From NCBI GenBank assembly GCA_027533185.1, contig JAPZTS010000042.1:1-31654 (forward strand): a DNA stretch of 31,654 nt, in the 5' to 3' direction. This DNA comes from Leptospira sp. (lineage in GTDB: Bacteria; Spirochaetota; Leptospiria; Leptospirales; Leptospiraceae). Within the stretch, counting starts at the first letter, position 1. Every line of letters begins with the position of its first letter. Under the pieces are notes generated by a model. The model was given only the letters and a program-made list of their open reading frames with translations, was not told where the DNA came from and searched no databases. The position numbers were made by a program, and so were the translations under genes. Positions 1 through 8,391 of this stretch are shown here, one piece after another.

Positions 1-1
1 C

Positions 2-250
2 CAAGTAGCAAGCCAAATCTCTCCTGAGGAAAGGAATTCCCTTGGTGCAGCTTCTGCAAAACTTGTTGCTACGCAAATGGGTGAGAGGGTATCTCGAAAC
101 GCTATCCAGGTGTTAGGTGGTTATGGGTACTGCCGTGAGTATCCAGTAGAGAGACTGCATAGAGATGCCATCCTCCTTTCGATAGGCGGCGGAACCAACG
201 AAGCTATGCAGAAAAATATTGCTAGTGACTTAAAAAAGCTTTGGTCTTAA
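2..250 (+). CDS. Acyl-CoA dehydrogenase, C-terminal part (5' end outside window)
   Basis: The reading frame is open from the window edge and ends at TAA, giving the last 82 residues. It contains the C-terminal signature of acyl-CoA dehydrogenases: an AIQVLGGYGY motif, then a YPVERLHRDA segment, then a GGGTNEAMQ segment corresponding to the family's usual EGTNEI(Q) region that helps bind FAD and substrate. In the family these flavoenzymes carry out alpha,beta-dehydrogenation of acyl-CoA thioesters in fatty-acid beta-oxidation or branched amino-acid breakdown, in the cytoplasm. The catalytic glutamate position and chain-length preference cannot be judged from this fragment. It is followed by 78 nt without a gene and then a convergent unknown gene. 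Confidence 0.88.
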   Translation, partial: QVASQISPEERNSLGAASAKLVATQMGERVSRNAIQVLGGYGYCREYPVERLHRDAILLSIGGGTNEAMQKNIASDLKKLWS

Positions 251-328
251 AAACATCCAGATGACAATTCTTAAGATTCGGGCCTCTTTTAGATTTTAGA
301 AATTGAAATGTAGTCGATATGTTCTAGT

Positions 329-1195
329 TTACGTGGCTGTTTGTAAACCTTCCATCTGGTGGGCCACTTTTACAAGAAGGGAACTGAAATAATTTCCGAT
401 CGAACGAAGTAAGAGTAAGTCCATTCCATGGTCGTCTTTCTTCGAGGCATTGAGGTGGCGAATTGCGTTTGTATACTTACCATGGAATTCAGGAATTGTT
501 GTGCCTGGTGGGAAGAAGTTTGCGACCACAACGTATTGGTTTTCATCAAATCCATATTCCTTCATCCAACCTTTTAACAGACTGTCACAAGAGTATTTGG
601 TTGCAAGAGCATTCTCCGCAACTAACAGATAAAACATGGACTCGAGAGCCAACCAGGGAATCGTAACAAAATTAGCCGCGAGAGTTAAAAGGATTTCTTC
701 TCCATTTTCAATGGTCTTTTTAAGATTTGGACTTTTGCGAAAGTAGATACTGAGTTTGTTGAAAACTTTAATGCAGGATAGTAAGGTTTCAACCTCGTCT
801 TTAGAGAGGCTAGTTTCTCTTTGTAAAAATTGATGGAGGTTTTCTTTGGAACCTTCTACGGAAAGAAATTCTACAAATTGAAAAAGAACATCGATAGAGA
901 AACGCCCATCGGGTACGGTCACATATTTTTTTTCACGTTCAAAGGCTTCGAAAATTCGGAATGCGAGGTATTCCAATTTTTCATTGTCAAGATCGCAAAC
1001 AGGTTTTAGTACCGCTTTCATTGCCATAAGAAAATCAAATCGTTCGCTTTCGAGATACCGATCTGGATTTCCGCGAAAGAGTCGCAGGGAGATTTCTTGG
1101 TTCAAACGAAAGACACCAGTAATTGCCTCAGGTTGTCGTGCAATGGAACGCCAAAGCAAAAGGGCTTTGTCTATTTTTTTTAAACTCGGATCCAT
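329..1195 (-). CDS. Hypothetical protein, 288 aa
   Basis: I do not recognise a family. The protein looks soluble and mainly alpha-helical, with no signal peptide and no membrane segment apart from a moderately hydrophobic stretch around residues 170-195 (LTLAANFVTIPWLALESMFYLL in part), which more likely forms a buried helix. The N-terminal half is rich in charged residues. The ATG start is supported by an AGGA Shine-Dalgarno sequence six bases upstream. It stands alone: the gene to its left converges on it and the oxidoreductase gene to its right diverges from it, leaving a 103-nt shared promoter region. The unbroken frame and codon use like its neighbours support a real gene. Function unknown. 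Confidence 0.75.
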   Translation of the reverse strand: MDPSLKKIDKALLLWRSIARQPEAITGVFRLNQEISLRLFRGNPDRYLESERFDFLMAMKAVLKPVCDLDNEKLEYLAFRIFEAFEREKKYVTVPDGRFSIDVLFQFVEFLSVEGSKENLHQFLQRETSLSKDEVETLLSCIKVFNKLSIYFRKSPNLKKTIENGEEILLTLAANFVTIPWLALESMFYLLVAENALATKYSCDSLLKGWMKEYGFDENQYVVVANFFPPGTTIPEFHGKYTNAIRHLNASKKDDHGMDLLLLRSIGNYFSSLLVKVAHQMEGLQTAT

Positions 1196-1298
1196 GTTGT
1201 TTCCTAAAATGGCATTTTGTATCTTTTTAGAACAGAACCAGTATGAAAAAAGACCCGAATCCTGAATTCTGTTCCTGAATCATACCATTGCAGGTTTC

Positions 1299-2819
1299 GT
1301 GCCAGTCTATTTGGATATGGAAGAAGTATGGGATGTGGCAGTACTTGGAAGTGGATTGGGCGGGCTTTCTTCGGCTCTTTCTGTGGCTCATGCAGGTGAT
1401 TCCGTTTTAATTCTGGAAAAAGGTATATCTCCCGGAGGCTGTGCCTCCAGTTTTCACAAATCTGGATATGTATTTGAATCCGGTGCAACAACACTAGTCG
1501 GGTTGGAACCAAACTATCCGATGGACTACCTGTGCAAAAAATTTGGAGTCAATTTTCCCGTCCTCCAACTACCGATACCAATGGTGGTTCGTTTGGATGG
1601 GCAGGATTTGGTTCGATATGAAGATCCATCCGAATGGATTTCGGAAGTCAAAAGAGTTTTTGGAAAGCCGAAGCGGCAAACACTGTTTTGGCGGTTCTTA
1701 TTTTTTCTCTCCAAAAATGTATGGGATCTCTCATCCCGGTATCGCAAGTTTCCGTTTTCCGAAATGAAAGATATAGGAAAGACTCTTTTTGTATTTTCAT
1801 TCAAGGATTTGATTCCTTTAGTTCTTTCGTTTATTCCAATTCGTTACTTTTTGTTTATCTTTGGATTGTTTGGTGATAAAAGATTCACTAAATTTTTGGA
1901 TGAACAATTACTGATTACCTGCCAAAGTATGACTGCGGATACACCAACACCGATGGCAGCTGCAGGACTTACCTATCCAAACCTTAAAAACTACTATGTG
2001 TTAGGTGGAATGATATCTCTCTCAAATACCATAATTGAGAGAATCCAAACCATCTCCTCTAAGAATCAGATCCTTTACAAACAAGAAGTTTTAGAGATTC
2101 AAAAAGTTGAAAGAGAAGGCCAGGGAAAGATTTGGGAAATCCGAACCAAACATAGGGAAAACAATGTTTTTTATGCGAAAGAAATTATCTCCAATCTACC
2201 CATTTGGAATCTTGCGAATATCTTGAAGTCAAACAAAGCACGTTCGGTTGCGAACCGTTTTGAAAAAAAAATTTGGGGAGCTTTTACTATGGGAGTTGCT
2301 ATCCGATGGAAGGATGCTACATACCCTTCTGTCCTCCACTACCAAATTCATTTGGAGGAACCTCTTCCCTACGGAGGTGGATCGAGTGTTTTCGTTTCCC
2401 TTTCGCATCCTCAAGATAAGATCCGTTCCTCCCATGGTTCTTTAGTTCTCTCTATTTCTACTCATATCGAGGACCCAGATGTTTGGATACGTGACGAAAA
2501 TTACCAAAAGAAAAAGGGGGAAATAGAAGAAAGAATTCTGCAAGCACTCAGTAAAAATCTAAACTGGTTTGAAAGAAGTTTGATTCTATTCAAACACGGA
2601 GCTACTCCCATAACATGGAAAACATGGACGGGTAGAAAATCAGGGAGAGTGGGTGGGATTCCCAGTTTTTATTACTTAAATCCTTTTCGCTATATTCCAA
2701 ATAGATTGGATGGAATCTATCTCACGGGAGATACGGTTTATCCGGGCCAAGGAATACCTGCGGTTGTTCTGGGTGGTCAACTTGCCGCAGAACGCTACCT
2801 AGAAAGAAAGAGAGGTTGA
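1299..2819 (+). CDS. FAD-dependent oxidoreductase, phytoene desaturase/carotenoid isomerase (CrtI/CrtH) family
   Basis: The N-terminus carries a dinucleotide-binding motif (GSGLGG at residues 17-22, with the ribose-binding glutamate at about 40), followed by the GGCASSF segment typical of phytoene desaturase-like enzymes. The C-terminus has the second FAD signature, IYLTGDTVYPGQGIPAVVLGG, as in CrtI, CrtH and CrtO. Length (506 aa) fits the family. Such enzymes desaturate, isomerise or saturate polyenes and related hydrophobic substrates, usually at the membrane. An NYYVLGGM segment near residue 230 resembles carotenoid isomerase/retinol saturase members. No carotenoid synthesis partner (crtB, crtE) is seen here, so the substrate is unknown. 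The GTG start at 1299 is uncertain; an in-frame ATG at 1317 would also keep the FAD motif intact. thrB follows 35 nt later on the same strand. Confidence 0.82.
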   Translation: MPVYLDMEEVWDVAVLGSGLGGLSSALSVAHAGDSVLILEKGISPGGCASSFHKSGYVFESGATTLVGLEPNYPMDYLCKKFGVNFPVLQLPIPMVVRLDGQDLVRYEDPSEWISEVKRVFGKPKRQTLFWRFLFFLSKNVWDLSSRYRKFPFSEMKDIGKTLFVFSFKDLIPLVLSFIPIRYFLFIFGLFGDKRFTKFLDEQLLITCQSMTADTPTPMAAAGLTYPNLKNYYVLGGMISLSNTIIERIQTISSKNQILYKQEVLEIQKVEREGQGKIWEIRTKHRENNVFYAKEIISNLPIWNLANILKSNKARSVANRFEKKIWGAFTMGVAIRWKDATYPSVLHYQIHLEEPLPYGGGSSVFVSLSHPQDKIRSSHGSLVLSISTHIEDPDVWIRDENYQKKKGEIEERILQALSKNLNWFERSLILFKHGATPITWKTWTGRKSGRVGGIPSFYYLNPFRYIPNRLDGIYLTGDTVYPGQGIPAVVLGGQLAAERYLERKRG

Positions 2820-2854
2820 TTTTACAGGTTACCAAGCGAGGCTAGACCAAATTC

Positions 2855-3808
2855 ATGGTCTCGCTTCCCAAATATCGAATCAAAGTACCAGCAACAAGTG
2901 CAAATCTAGGACCTGGCTTTGACCTCATGGGGATGTCTCTAGACCTCCACAACGAGTTTGAGTTTGTTTTCGCAGGGAAAAAAGAGTTCCAGTCTTTCCG
3001 AAAAAATGGAGAACCCTTACCTTTTTCTGAATCAGACGATTTGGTTTTAACCTCCTACAAAAAATACTTCCAAGATTTAACAAAGATAGAATCACCACCA
3101 TATTACAGTTGTAAAATGAATCTTGGCTTGCCATTAAAAGGTGGTCTTGGTTCAAGCGCTTCTGCCATTGTTGCAGGACTTAGTTTGGCTCATGAAGTTC
3201 ACAAACGACTTTCACCTAAATCGGATATTCCATCTCATAAGAAATTTTTGCAGTATTTGGCAGAATTTGAAGGTCATCCGGACAACACTCTTCCAGCCTA
3301 TCTAGGTGGATTTGTTTTCGCTTATTCTGTTTTTGGAGAAGATATTCGTTACTTTCGAAAGAAATTTCCAAACAGTGTTTCCGTTTTCGTTCTTACACCC
3401 AAGTTTCATGTCTCAACAGAAGAATCCAGGAAAACGCTACCTAAGACATACCCCACGAACGATCTGATTTTTAATCTCTCAAGAATTGGCGCCTGGATGC
3501 ATTTTTTAGACAAACGAAGGTTTAGCGATCTAGTAGTCGCATTAGAAGATCGAATGCATACTCCATATCGAATACCGAACGATTCTCCAGTTGCTTCGTT
3601 GCTTGGTGAACTTAAAACCATGAGACTCGGAACCTGTCTTTCCGGATCGGGCCCAAGTGTTCTTATTTTTGTCGAACGTAAACAGATTAAAATTCTTGCG
3701 CCAAAAATTACAGACTTGGTTGCTCAAAAAATGGATGAAGCGAATATTGAGTATGATCTCAAGCAGGTTCACACTGATCATTTAGGTGTTCAAATCAAAA
3801 CATTTTAA
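2855..3808 (+). CDS. thrB: Homoserine kinase (GHMP family)
   Basis: This cytoplasmic enzyme phosphorylates L-homoserine with ATP to O-phosphohomoserine, the step before threonine synthase. The three GHMP-kinase motifs are visible: the N-terminal PATSANLGPGFD segment (residues 12-23), which is characteristic of ThrB; the ATP-binding loop LPLKGGLGSSAS (residues 92-103); and the C-terminal LSGSGPSVLIF glycine-rich motif. Also present is FEGHPDNTLPAYLGG, typical of ThrB. Length of 317 aa is normal. The ATG has only a weak, distant GAGG upstream, which suggests it may be co-transcribed with the oxidoreductase gene 35 nt before it. It ends 3 nt before the end of the convergent gene on the other strand. 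No other threonine gene is in the window. Confidence 0.92.
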   Translation: MVSLPKYRIKVPATSANLGPGFDLMGMSLDLHNEFEFVFAGKKEFQSFRKNGEPLPFSESDDLVLTSYKKYFQDLTKIESPPYYSCKMNLGLPLKGGLGSSASAIVAGLSLAHEVHKRLSPKSDIPSHKKFLQYLAEFEGHPDNTLPAYLGGFVFAYSVFGEDIRYFRKKFPNSVSVFVLTPKFHVSTEESRKTLPKTYPTNDLIFNLSRIGAWMHFLDKRRFSDLVVALEDRMHTPYRIPNDSPVASLLGELKTMRLGTCLSGSGPSVLIFVERKQIKILAPKITDLVAQKMDEANIEYDLKQVHTDHLGVQIKTF

Positions 3809-3811
3809 AGA

Positions 3812-4453
3812 TCAGCTTTCTTCTCCTCCTTCTTCTTTACCAAATCCATAAGTATCTCCTCTGAATCTCACCTTACGGTTGATACCTGGTTGGATTTTTC
3901 CAACTTTAAAGGTAAATTTCATTCTCTCTTTTCCAAGTTTTGTAAAATAAAAGGCTGCTGTAAGAGAAATTTCAATAAAATTTACCATTCGGTCTTTTAC
4001 GATTTTGTCAGAGATTCTAAATTCAGCAGGGTGACCTATGATTTCATACGATTCAAAACTCTCTTTACTCTCCATTTTTTCATACTGATCCATTCTAGGT
4101 GGTTTGTAGAAACTAGGACCATTTTTCAAGACAGTGATTGTGTAATCTTCTGAATCCTTACTTTTTTTGATTTGAAAAACCAAATGATTTTCTGAAATCG
4201 CATTACAGCGAGTAGCCAACTGGCCTGTTCGAGATCCTATTGAAAAATTTGCAAATCGACTCATTTCATCTACGACTAGGTCGTAATGGTCACCTGTTTG
4301 CACAGGTATAAATCGATCGGACTCTTTAAGGATAAAAAAGGGGAGTATAAATTGGTGGTATATGACAAATAGAAACCCTGCAGTGGCTATTGTAAGTGTC
4401 CCACCTAATATTAGTATAAAGCTGTCGAGAATGGCAATCGCTAAAAAATCCAA
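3812..4453 (-). CDS. Membrane-anchored hypothetical protein, 213 aa
   Basis: The first 45 residues are strongly hydrophobic (segments around residues 4-33 and a following aromatic stretch ending at about 41), so the protein is probably anchored in the inner membrane by one or two helices. The rest is a soluble, beta-rich-looking domain with alternating charged and hydrophobic residues, ending in an acidic GKEEGGEES tail. A stretch near residues 140-175 (HPAEFRI, then FIEISLTAAFYF) loosely recalls the layout of PilZ domains but lacks the paired arginines and DxSxxG motif, so I do not assign it. It lies 7 nt downstream of the 103-aa gene and is probably in the same transcript. Function unknown. 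Confidence 0.65.
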   Translation of the reverse strand: MDFLAIAILDSFILILGGTLTIATAGFLFVIYHQFILPFFILKESDRFIPVQTGDHYDLVVDEMSRFANFSIGSRTGQLATRCNAISENHLVFQIKKSKDSEDYTITVLKNGPSFYKPPRMDQYEKMESKESFESYEIIGHPAEFRISDKIVKDRMVNFIEISLTAAFYFTKLGKERMKFTFKVGKIQPGINRKVRFRGDTYGFGKEEGGEES

Positions 4454-4460
4454 AAAGCGA

Positions 4461-4772
4461 TTACCTTTTAAAGTCTACCTTGTGTTCTTCCTTTTTTGGA
4501 ACTGGACTGCGAGTAACTAAACTTAACAGATCCTTTACTTCTTCAGGAGAAATGATTTGTTCCATTTTCTGTTCCAAAGAAACAGGGGAGTGCTTCATCA
4601 CGAGGTCTTCAGGCTTTGGATCTTTTTGAGTTTTTTCGGACTTTGAAAGATCCTTTGATTTTTTTGTAGAGGACTCAGGCAATTGGCCTTCTTCGTCGCT
4701 ATGTTTCCCCGTTTGGCTTTGTAGGGATGGCGGAACAAACTTGTCAGTTCCCGAAATGATTGATATATTCAT
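4461..4772 (-). CDS. Small charged hypothetical protein, 103 aa
   Basis: The protein is rich in Lys, Ser, Glu, Pro and Gln and looks largely disordered for residues 15-60, with one likely amphipathic helix near residues 65-88. No signal peptide, cysteines or membrane segment are seen. The start is well supported: an AAGGAGG Shine-Dalgarno sequence lies about nine bases before the ATG, one of the best in the window. It is the first gene of a two-gene unit with the membrane-anchored protein that follows after 7 nt. The 182-nt region upstream is shared with the divergent DsbA-like gene. No family recognised. Confidence 0.62.
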   Translation of the reverse strand: MNISIISGTDKFVPPSLQSQTGKHSDEEGQLPESSTKKSKDLSKSEKTQKDPKPEDLVMKHSPVSLEQKMEQIISPEEVKDLLSLVTRSPVPKKEEHKVDFKR

Positions 4773-4855
4773 AGTCCCAAACCTCCTTGTCTAGGATGAA
4801 AGAGAGAAATCCTTTTCCCTCACTCTATATGATCGACAAGGTTCAAGTTTGCTTT

Positions 4856-4875
4856 AGATTTTTTCACAAAAATCT
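4856..4875. repeat. Short A/T-rich inverted repeat in divergent promoter region
   Basis: Two 8-base arms (AGATTTTT at 4856-4863 and AAAAATCT at 4868-4875) are exact reverse complements around a TCAC loop. They lie in the 182-nt region between the divergent 103-aa gene and the DsbA-like gene. It could be a regulator-binding site, but an A/T-rich inverted repeat of this size can occur by chance. Confidence 0.25.
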
Positions 4876-4892
4876 GCATAAAACTGAAAAAT

Positions 4893-4940
4893 CGCCCAGA
4901 AAATCGTTATTTTATGGTTTGATCTAGCGATTTGAGGGCG
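4893..4940 (+). promoter_or_regulatory. Possible leader hairpin upstream of the DsbA-like gene
   Basis: Two nested complementary pairs form a possible stem: CGCCC (4893-4897) with GGGCG (4936-4940), and AAATCG (4901-4906) with CGATTT (4928-4933), closing a 21-nt loop. The structure ends 14 nt before the ATG at 4955, and no T-run follows. It could influence translation or be part of an operator; function is inferred only from position. Confidence 0.3.
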
Positions 4941-4954
4941 GGAACCTGGCAGAG

Positions 4955-6004
4955 ATGGAAATAAATTCAAAAAATTGGTTCGAAAATCCACTTTCTAGGG
5001 TGGTTTTAGGTTTAAATGTAATTCTACTGATTTTGGTTGCCGTAAGTGCTCCGGCGTTTATCCGAGAGTACTTTAACCAAGATGCTGTAAAAATTGACGG
5101 AAAAAAATACGATCTCAGCGATGTAAAAAAATCCAATCCGATTGCGTTTTCGAAATTCCAATCGGAATACAAAAACTTGGTTAAAAATGCTCTTAGCGAA
5201 TTTGCTCAAGACAAACTCTTTGAAATAGTTGCGAAAGAAAAAAATATTAAACCAGCGGAAGTATTAACCCAAGGTTTTGTAGCTAAAGAACCTTCAGAAG
5301 AAGAAGTTTTGCAAATTTATAACCAATACAAATCACAGTTAGGTGGAAAGTCCTTTGCCGAAACAAAAGATCGAATTGTGGGTCTTTTGAAAAGTCAACA
5401 AGAACAAGAATTTGGAAAAAATGCTTACCGTGAAATCGTTTCAAAATACCCAGTAGAGTTTTTAATCCGAGAACCAGAAGTTGTCCGTGTTCAGATCGCA
5501 AGTAAAAATAACCCAAGTCTTGGACCTGATAATGCAAAGATTACTATTATTGAATTCTCAGATTTTGAATGTCCATACTGTAAAAGAAGTCAGGATGTGA
5601 ACCGAAGGCTTCGTGATAAATACAAAGACAAAATCAAATGGGTATTTCGTGACTTCCCATTGCCGTTTCACCCTGATGCTATGTATGCTCATATGGCCGC
5701 AAACTGTGCAATTAGTGAAGGTAAATACTGGGATGTTTTTAATGTTCTTTTTGAAAATTCAGGTAATTTAGCGCAAGCAAACGTTGATTATTTGGTAACA
5801 AAAGCTGGCTTAGACAAATCCAAATACCAAGCTTGTATGAAAAATTCTTCTGAGTTGAAGGCGGAGATTGACAGTGATATACAAGATGGCCAAAAAGTTG
5901 GTGTTAGTGGAACGCCTGCATTTTTTATCAATGGGATTTTTGTTTCCGGTGCTCTTCCGTTTGAAAGCTTTGAAGAGATCATTGAAAAAGAACTAAACAA
6001 TTGA
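4955..6004 (+). CDS. Membrane-anchored DsbA-family thioredoxin-fold protein with N-terminal helical extension
   Basis: A single N-terminal hydrophobic helix (about residues 15-35) should place the protein in the periplasm as an anchored protein. Residues 45-170 form a charged helical region that resembles the SurA-like chaperone segments found before DsbA domains in some deep-branching bacteria; this comparison is by eye. Residues 193-349 are a DsbA/Thioredoxin_4 domain with FSDFECPYC (active-site Cys 206 and Cys 209) and the cis-proline loop GTPAF at 319-323. The family oxidises or isomerises disulfides in exported proteins, or protects them. Length 349 aa is longer than plain DsbA (about 200 aa) because of the extension. 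No DsbB is nearby. The upstream Shine-Dalgarno is weak. mdh follows after 41 nt. Confidence 0.85.
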   Translation: MEINSKNWFENPLSRVVLGLNVILLILVAVSAPAFIREYFNQDAVKIDGKKYDLSDVKKSNPIAFSKFQSEYKNLVKNALSEFAQDKLFEIVAKEKNIKPAEVLTQGFVAKEPSEEEVLQIYNQYKSQLGGKSFAETKDRIVGLLKSQQEQEFGKNAYREIVSKYPVEFLIREPEVVRVQIASKNNPSLGPDNAKITIIEFSDFECPYCKRSQDVNRRLRDKYKDKIKWVFRDFPLPFHPDAMYAHMAANCAISEGKYWDVFNVLFENSGNLAQANVDYLVTKAGLDKSKYQACMKNSSELKAEIDSDIQDGQKVGVSGTPAFFINGIFVSGALPFESFEEIIEKELNN

Positions 6005-6045
6005 TTTTTTAAAATTATAAATTTAAAACTATAAAAGGATAGATT

Positions 6046-7029
6046 ATGAGTAAAACAGTAAAAGTAGCCGTTACAGGAGCTGCCGGACAAATCGGTTATG
6101 CTCTTCTTTTTAGAATTGCTTCGGGACAGATGTTTGGACCTGACACTGCCGTAGAACTTCAGTTATTAGAGCTTGAACAAGCACTCCCAGCTGCTAAAGG
6201 AGTGATTATGGAGTTGGATGATTGTGCATTTCCACTTTTGGAAAAAGTTACGGTAACATCCAATTTGGATGAGGCATTTAAAGATATTAATTGGGCACTT
6301 CTTGTTGGTTCTGTTCCAAGAAAAGCAGGTATGGAAAGGGGAGATCTACTTAAAATCAACGGAGGTATCTTTACCACTCAGGGTAAAGCAATTGAACAAA
6401 ATGCTGCGAGCGACGTTCGGGTTTTAGTTGTTGGAAATCCTTGTAATACAAATGCCTTGATTGCTATGAATAACGCCAAAGGCATTCCTTCCGACAGATG
6501 GTTTGCGATGACTGGTCTCGACGAAAACCGTGCAAAAACTCAACTAGCTCAAAAAGCAGGTGTCTTAGTGAAAGACGTATCCAACGTTGCGATCTGGGGC
6601 AATCACTCTGCAACTCAATATCCAGATTTCTTTAATGCAAAGATAAAAGGAAAACCTGCAACAGATCTCATTAAAGACGAAGCTTGGTTGAAAGGTGATT
6701 TTATATCCACCGTACAAAAACGTGGTGCGGCTATCATTGCAGCAAGGGGTGCCTCATCTGCTGCATCAGCGGCCAATGCAGTAGTTGATACAGTGCATAA
6801 CATTGTAACTCCTACAAAGGCCGGTGATTGGTTCAGTGCGGCATGTGCTTCCAATGGAGAGTACGGAGTGGACAAAGGACTAATCTTCGGATATCCTTTA
6901 AAATCGGATGGAAAGAAAGTAGAGATCGTTACAGGTCTTGAAATTAATGCCTTCGGAAAAGAAAAATTCGATATCACTCATAAAGAATTACAAGAAGAGA
7001 GAGATGAAGTGAAAGGGATGTTAGGGTAA
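6046..7029 (+). CDS. mdh: Malate dehydrogenase
   Basis: This cytoplasmic TCA-cycle enzyme interconverts malate and oxaloacetate with NAD(H). Visible features are the Rossmann motif TGAAGQIG (residues 10-17), substrate-binding arginines in [11 protein letters not shown] (Arg92 and Arg98) and at Arg162 (GLDENRAK), and the catalytic histidine in [13 protein letters not shown] (His187). Length of 327 aa and the motif set match the cytosolic/chloroplast-like MDH group rather than the LDH-like group. An AAAGGA Shine-Dalgarno sequence lies just before the ATG. It follows the DsbA-like gene by 41 nt and may share its transcript, but the functions are unrelated. A strong stem-loop terminator begins 40 nt after the stop. 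Confidence 0.96.
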   Translation: MSKTVKVAVTGAAGQIGYALLFRIASGQMFGPDTAVELQLLELEQALPAAKGVIMELDDCAFPLLEKVTVTSNLDEAFKDINWALLVGSVPRKAGMERGDLLKINGGIFTTQGKAIEQNAASDVRVLVVGNPCNTNALIAMNNAKGIPSDRWFAMTGLDENRAKTQLAQKAGVLVKDVSNVAIWGNHSATQYPDFFNAKIKGKPATDLIKDEAWLKGDFISTVQKRGAAIIAARGASSAASAANAVVDTVHNIVTPTKAGDWFSAACASNGEYGVDKGLIFGYPLKSDGKKVEIVTGLEINAFGKEKFDITHKELQEERDEVKGMLG

Positions 7030-7068
7030 TCAACTAACTGACTTTTTATTTTAAATATTCTTCAAGTT

Positions 7069-7100
7069 AAAAAATCCCGAGTCCTTCGGGATTTTTTTTT
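7069..7100 (+). terminator. Rho-independent terminator after mdh
   Basis: A perfect stem (AATCCCGA at 7073-7080 with TCGGGATT at 7086-7093), extended to 12 bp by flanking A and T runs, has a five-base loop and is followed by a T run reaching 7100. It sits 40 nt downstream of the mdh stop codon. Confidence 0.9.
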
Positions 7101-7195
7101 ACCTAAAGCTTCTTTTGTATCAAATATCTAAACTTACGATTTTTCCAATCTCAGCTTTTTGTTCGAAATTTTCCCGATCATTCTTTTCTATCTAA

Positions 7196-7530
7196 CATTG
7201 GAAATTTTTTCACATATCTGTAGTTGTTCATGATGAAGGGATATCTCAACATTTATTTGCTGATATGATTGTAAGAGAAAAAACAACTGTCTCTCGTTTG
7301 GTGGATGGATTTGAGGAAAAGGGTTGGATACGTCGCGAAACAAAATCGAAAGATAAAAGAAGTAGAGCTCTCTGTATTACCAAAAAAGACCTAGATCTGT
7401 ATAAAAAAGGGCATCCTTTGATCGAAAAGGCAGATGAGGTTTTAAAAAGGAGCTATCGGAATCAGATATTCGAGATTTGTATTTGTTACTATTAAAAAAC
7501 CAAAGTTCAGTTGTCCTTTTTCGCAGATAA
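7196..7530 (+). pseudogene. Remnant of a MarR-family transcriptional regulator
   Basis: The open frame 7196-7495 encodes the middle and end of a MarR winged helix: an EGISQHLFADM helix, a recognition-helix segment KTTVSRLVDGFEEKGWIRR, and the wing KDKRSRALCITKKD. There is no in-frame start before the DNA-binding domain (a TAA lies at 7193-7195), and the N-terminal dimerisation helix is missing. After VLK the frame becomes unlike MarR, but the -1 frame from 7450 restores the family's C-terminal helix (ELSESDIRDLYLLLLKNQ) and runs to TAA at 7528. One A missing from the five-A run at 7444-7448 explains this. So the gene has at least two lesions and is probably dead. The 3' end overlaps the convergent prmC by 24 nt. 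An alternative is a short partial product from ATG 7265, which I consider unlikely to work. Confidence 0.75.
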
Positions 7531-8385
7531 AAATCGATTTTTATCGGATGAGTCTTTTAGAATTTCTGTGGATACAAACCCAAAGTCTTTTGCTAATTTT
7601 TCCAAATCGTGAATATAGTCAGGATGTGTTTCCATAAAAAAGCTTCCTCCTGGTTTCAAACGATTCAAAATGACAGAAAGGATTTCTTTATGAAACTCTA
7701 AAAAATTTTCGATAAAGAGTGCAAGGTGTGGCTCATAATTGAGAACATCCGGCATAAGATCTTCCTTTTCGGAAACTGGAATATAAGGTGGATTGGTTAC
7801 CACGAGATCAAACTTCAGTTCCCTCGGAATCCCATCTCCTAAATTGGATACATAGCATTGCGTACGATCTTCTACGTTGTGGTTTTGGATATTTTTTTTA
7901 GTAACTTCAAGTGCATCCGGCGACAGGTCAGAAAGAATCATTTGAATATTTGGAACGAGTTTTGTGAGACTAATGCCAATGTTTCCAGACCCACAACAAA
8001 GATCCCAAACATGGACACTTGTCTGATCTAAGAAATCTATTGAAATTCCATTCCAATTTTTATATATATACTCTACCAAATCTTCCGTTTCTGGCCTGGG
8101 AATTAACGTATGTTCGTTTACGAAAAAATCAAATTTATGGAATCCTTTTTTTCCAGTGATATAGGCTACGGGTTTATTTTTTCCTCGTTCTACTATCTTT
8201 TCGCGGTAATCTAAGATTTCCTTTTGACTAAGAGGCATATCAAATTTGGCATATAGTTGGATTCTAGAAAGTCCCAATAGATCGGCAAGGATCCACTCGG
8301 CATCCACCCTCGGAGAGGAGATACCTTTCTTTTGCAAAAATTCTTCCGATTTTTTCAAATAATAGAGGAGTGTATTTTCTGACAT
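7507..8385 (-). CDS. prmC: Peptide chain release factor N5-glutamine methyltransferase
   Basis: PrmC methylates the glutamine of the GGQ motif in release factors RF1 and RF2, using S-adenosylmethionine, in the cytoplasm. An N-terminal helical release-factor-binding domain is followed by a class I methyltransferase fold with motif I DLCCGSGNIG (about residues 128-137) and the catalytic NPPYIP motif (198-203), diagnostic of the N5-glutamine MTase family. I chose the ATG at 8385 (292 aa). A longer frame starting at 8400 would begin inside the tRNA-Arg gene and adds only five residues. The only Shine-Dalgarno-like sequence for this start is the GGGGG of the tRNA acceptor strand, eight bases upstream. 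The frame ends at 7507, overlapping the decayed MarR gene. Confidence 0.93.
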   Translation of the reverse strand: MSENTLLYYLKKSEEFLQKKGISSPRVDAEWILADLLGLSRIQLYAKFDMPLSQKEILDYREKIVERGKNKPVAYITGKKGFHKFDFFVNEHTLIPRPETEDLVEYIYKNWNGISIDFLDQTSVHVWDLCCGSGNIGISLTKLVPNIQMILSDLSPDALEVTKKNIQNHNVEDRTQCYVSNLGDGIPRELKFDLVVTNPPYIPVSEKEDLMPDVLNYEPHLALFIENFLEFHKEILSVILNRLKPGGSFFMETHPDYIHDLEKLAKDFGFVSTEILKDSSDKNRFLSAKKDN

Positions 8386-8391
8386 AGAGAT

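Noticed and set aside
984..1265. 93-residue plus-strand frame opposite the 288-aa hypothetical gene
   Set aside because: Composition typical of antisense frames (rich in Arg, Ser, Lys) and no start signal; the minus-strand frame is far longer.
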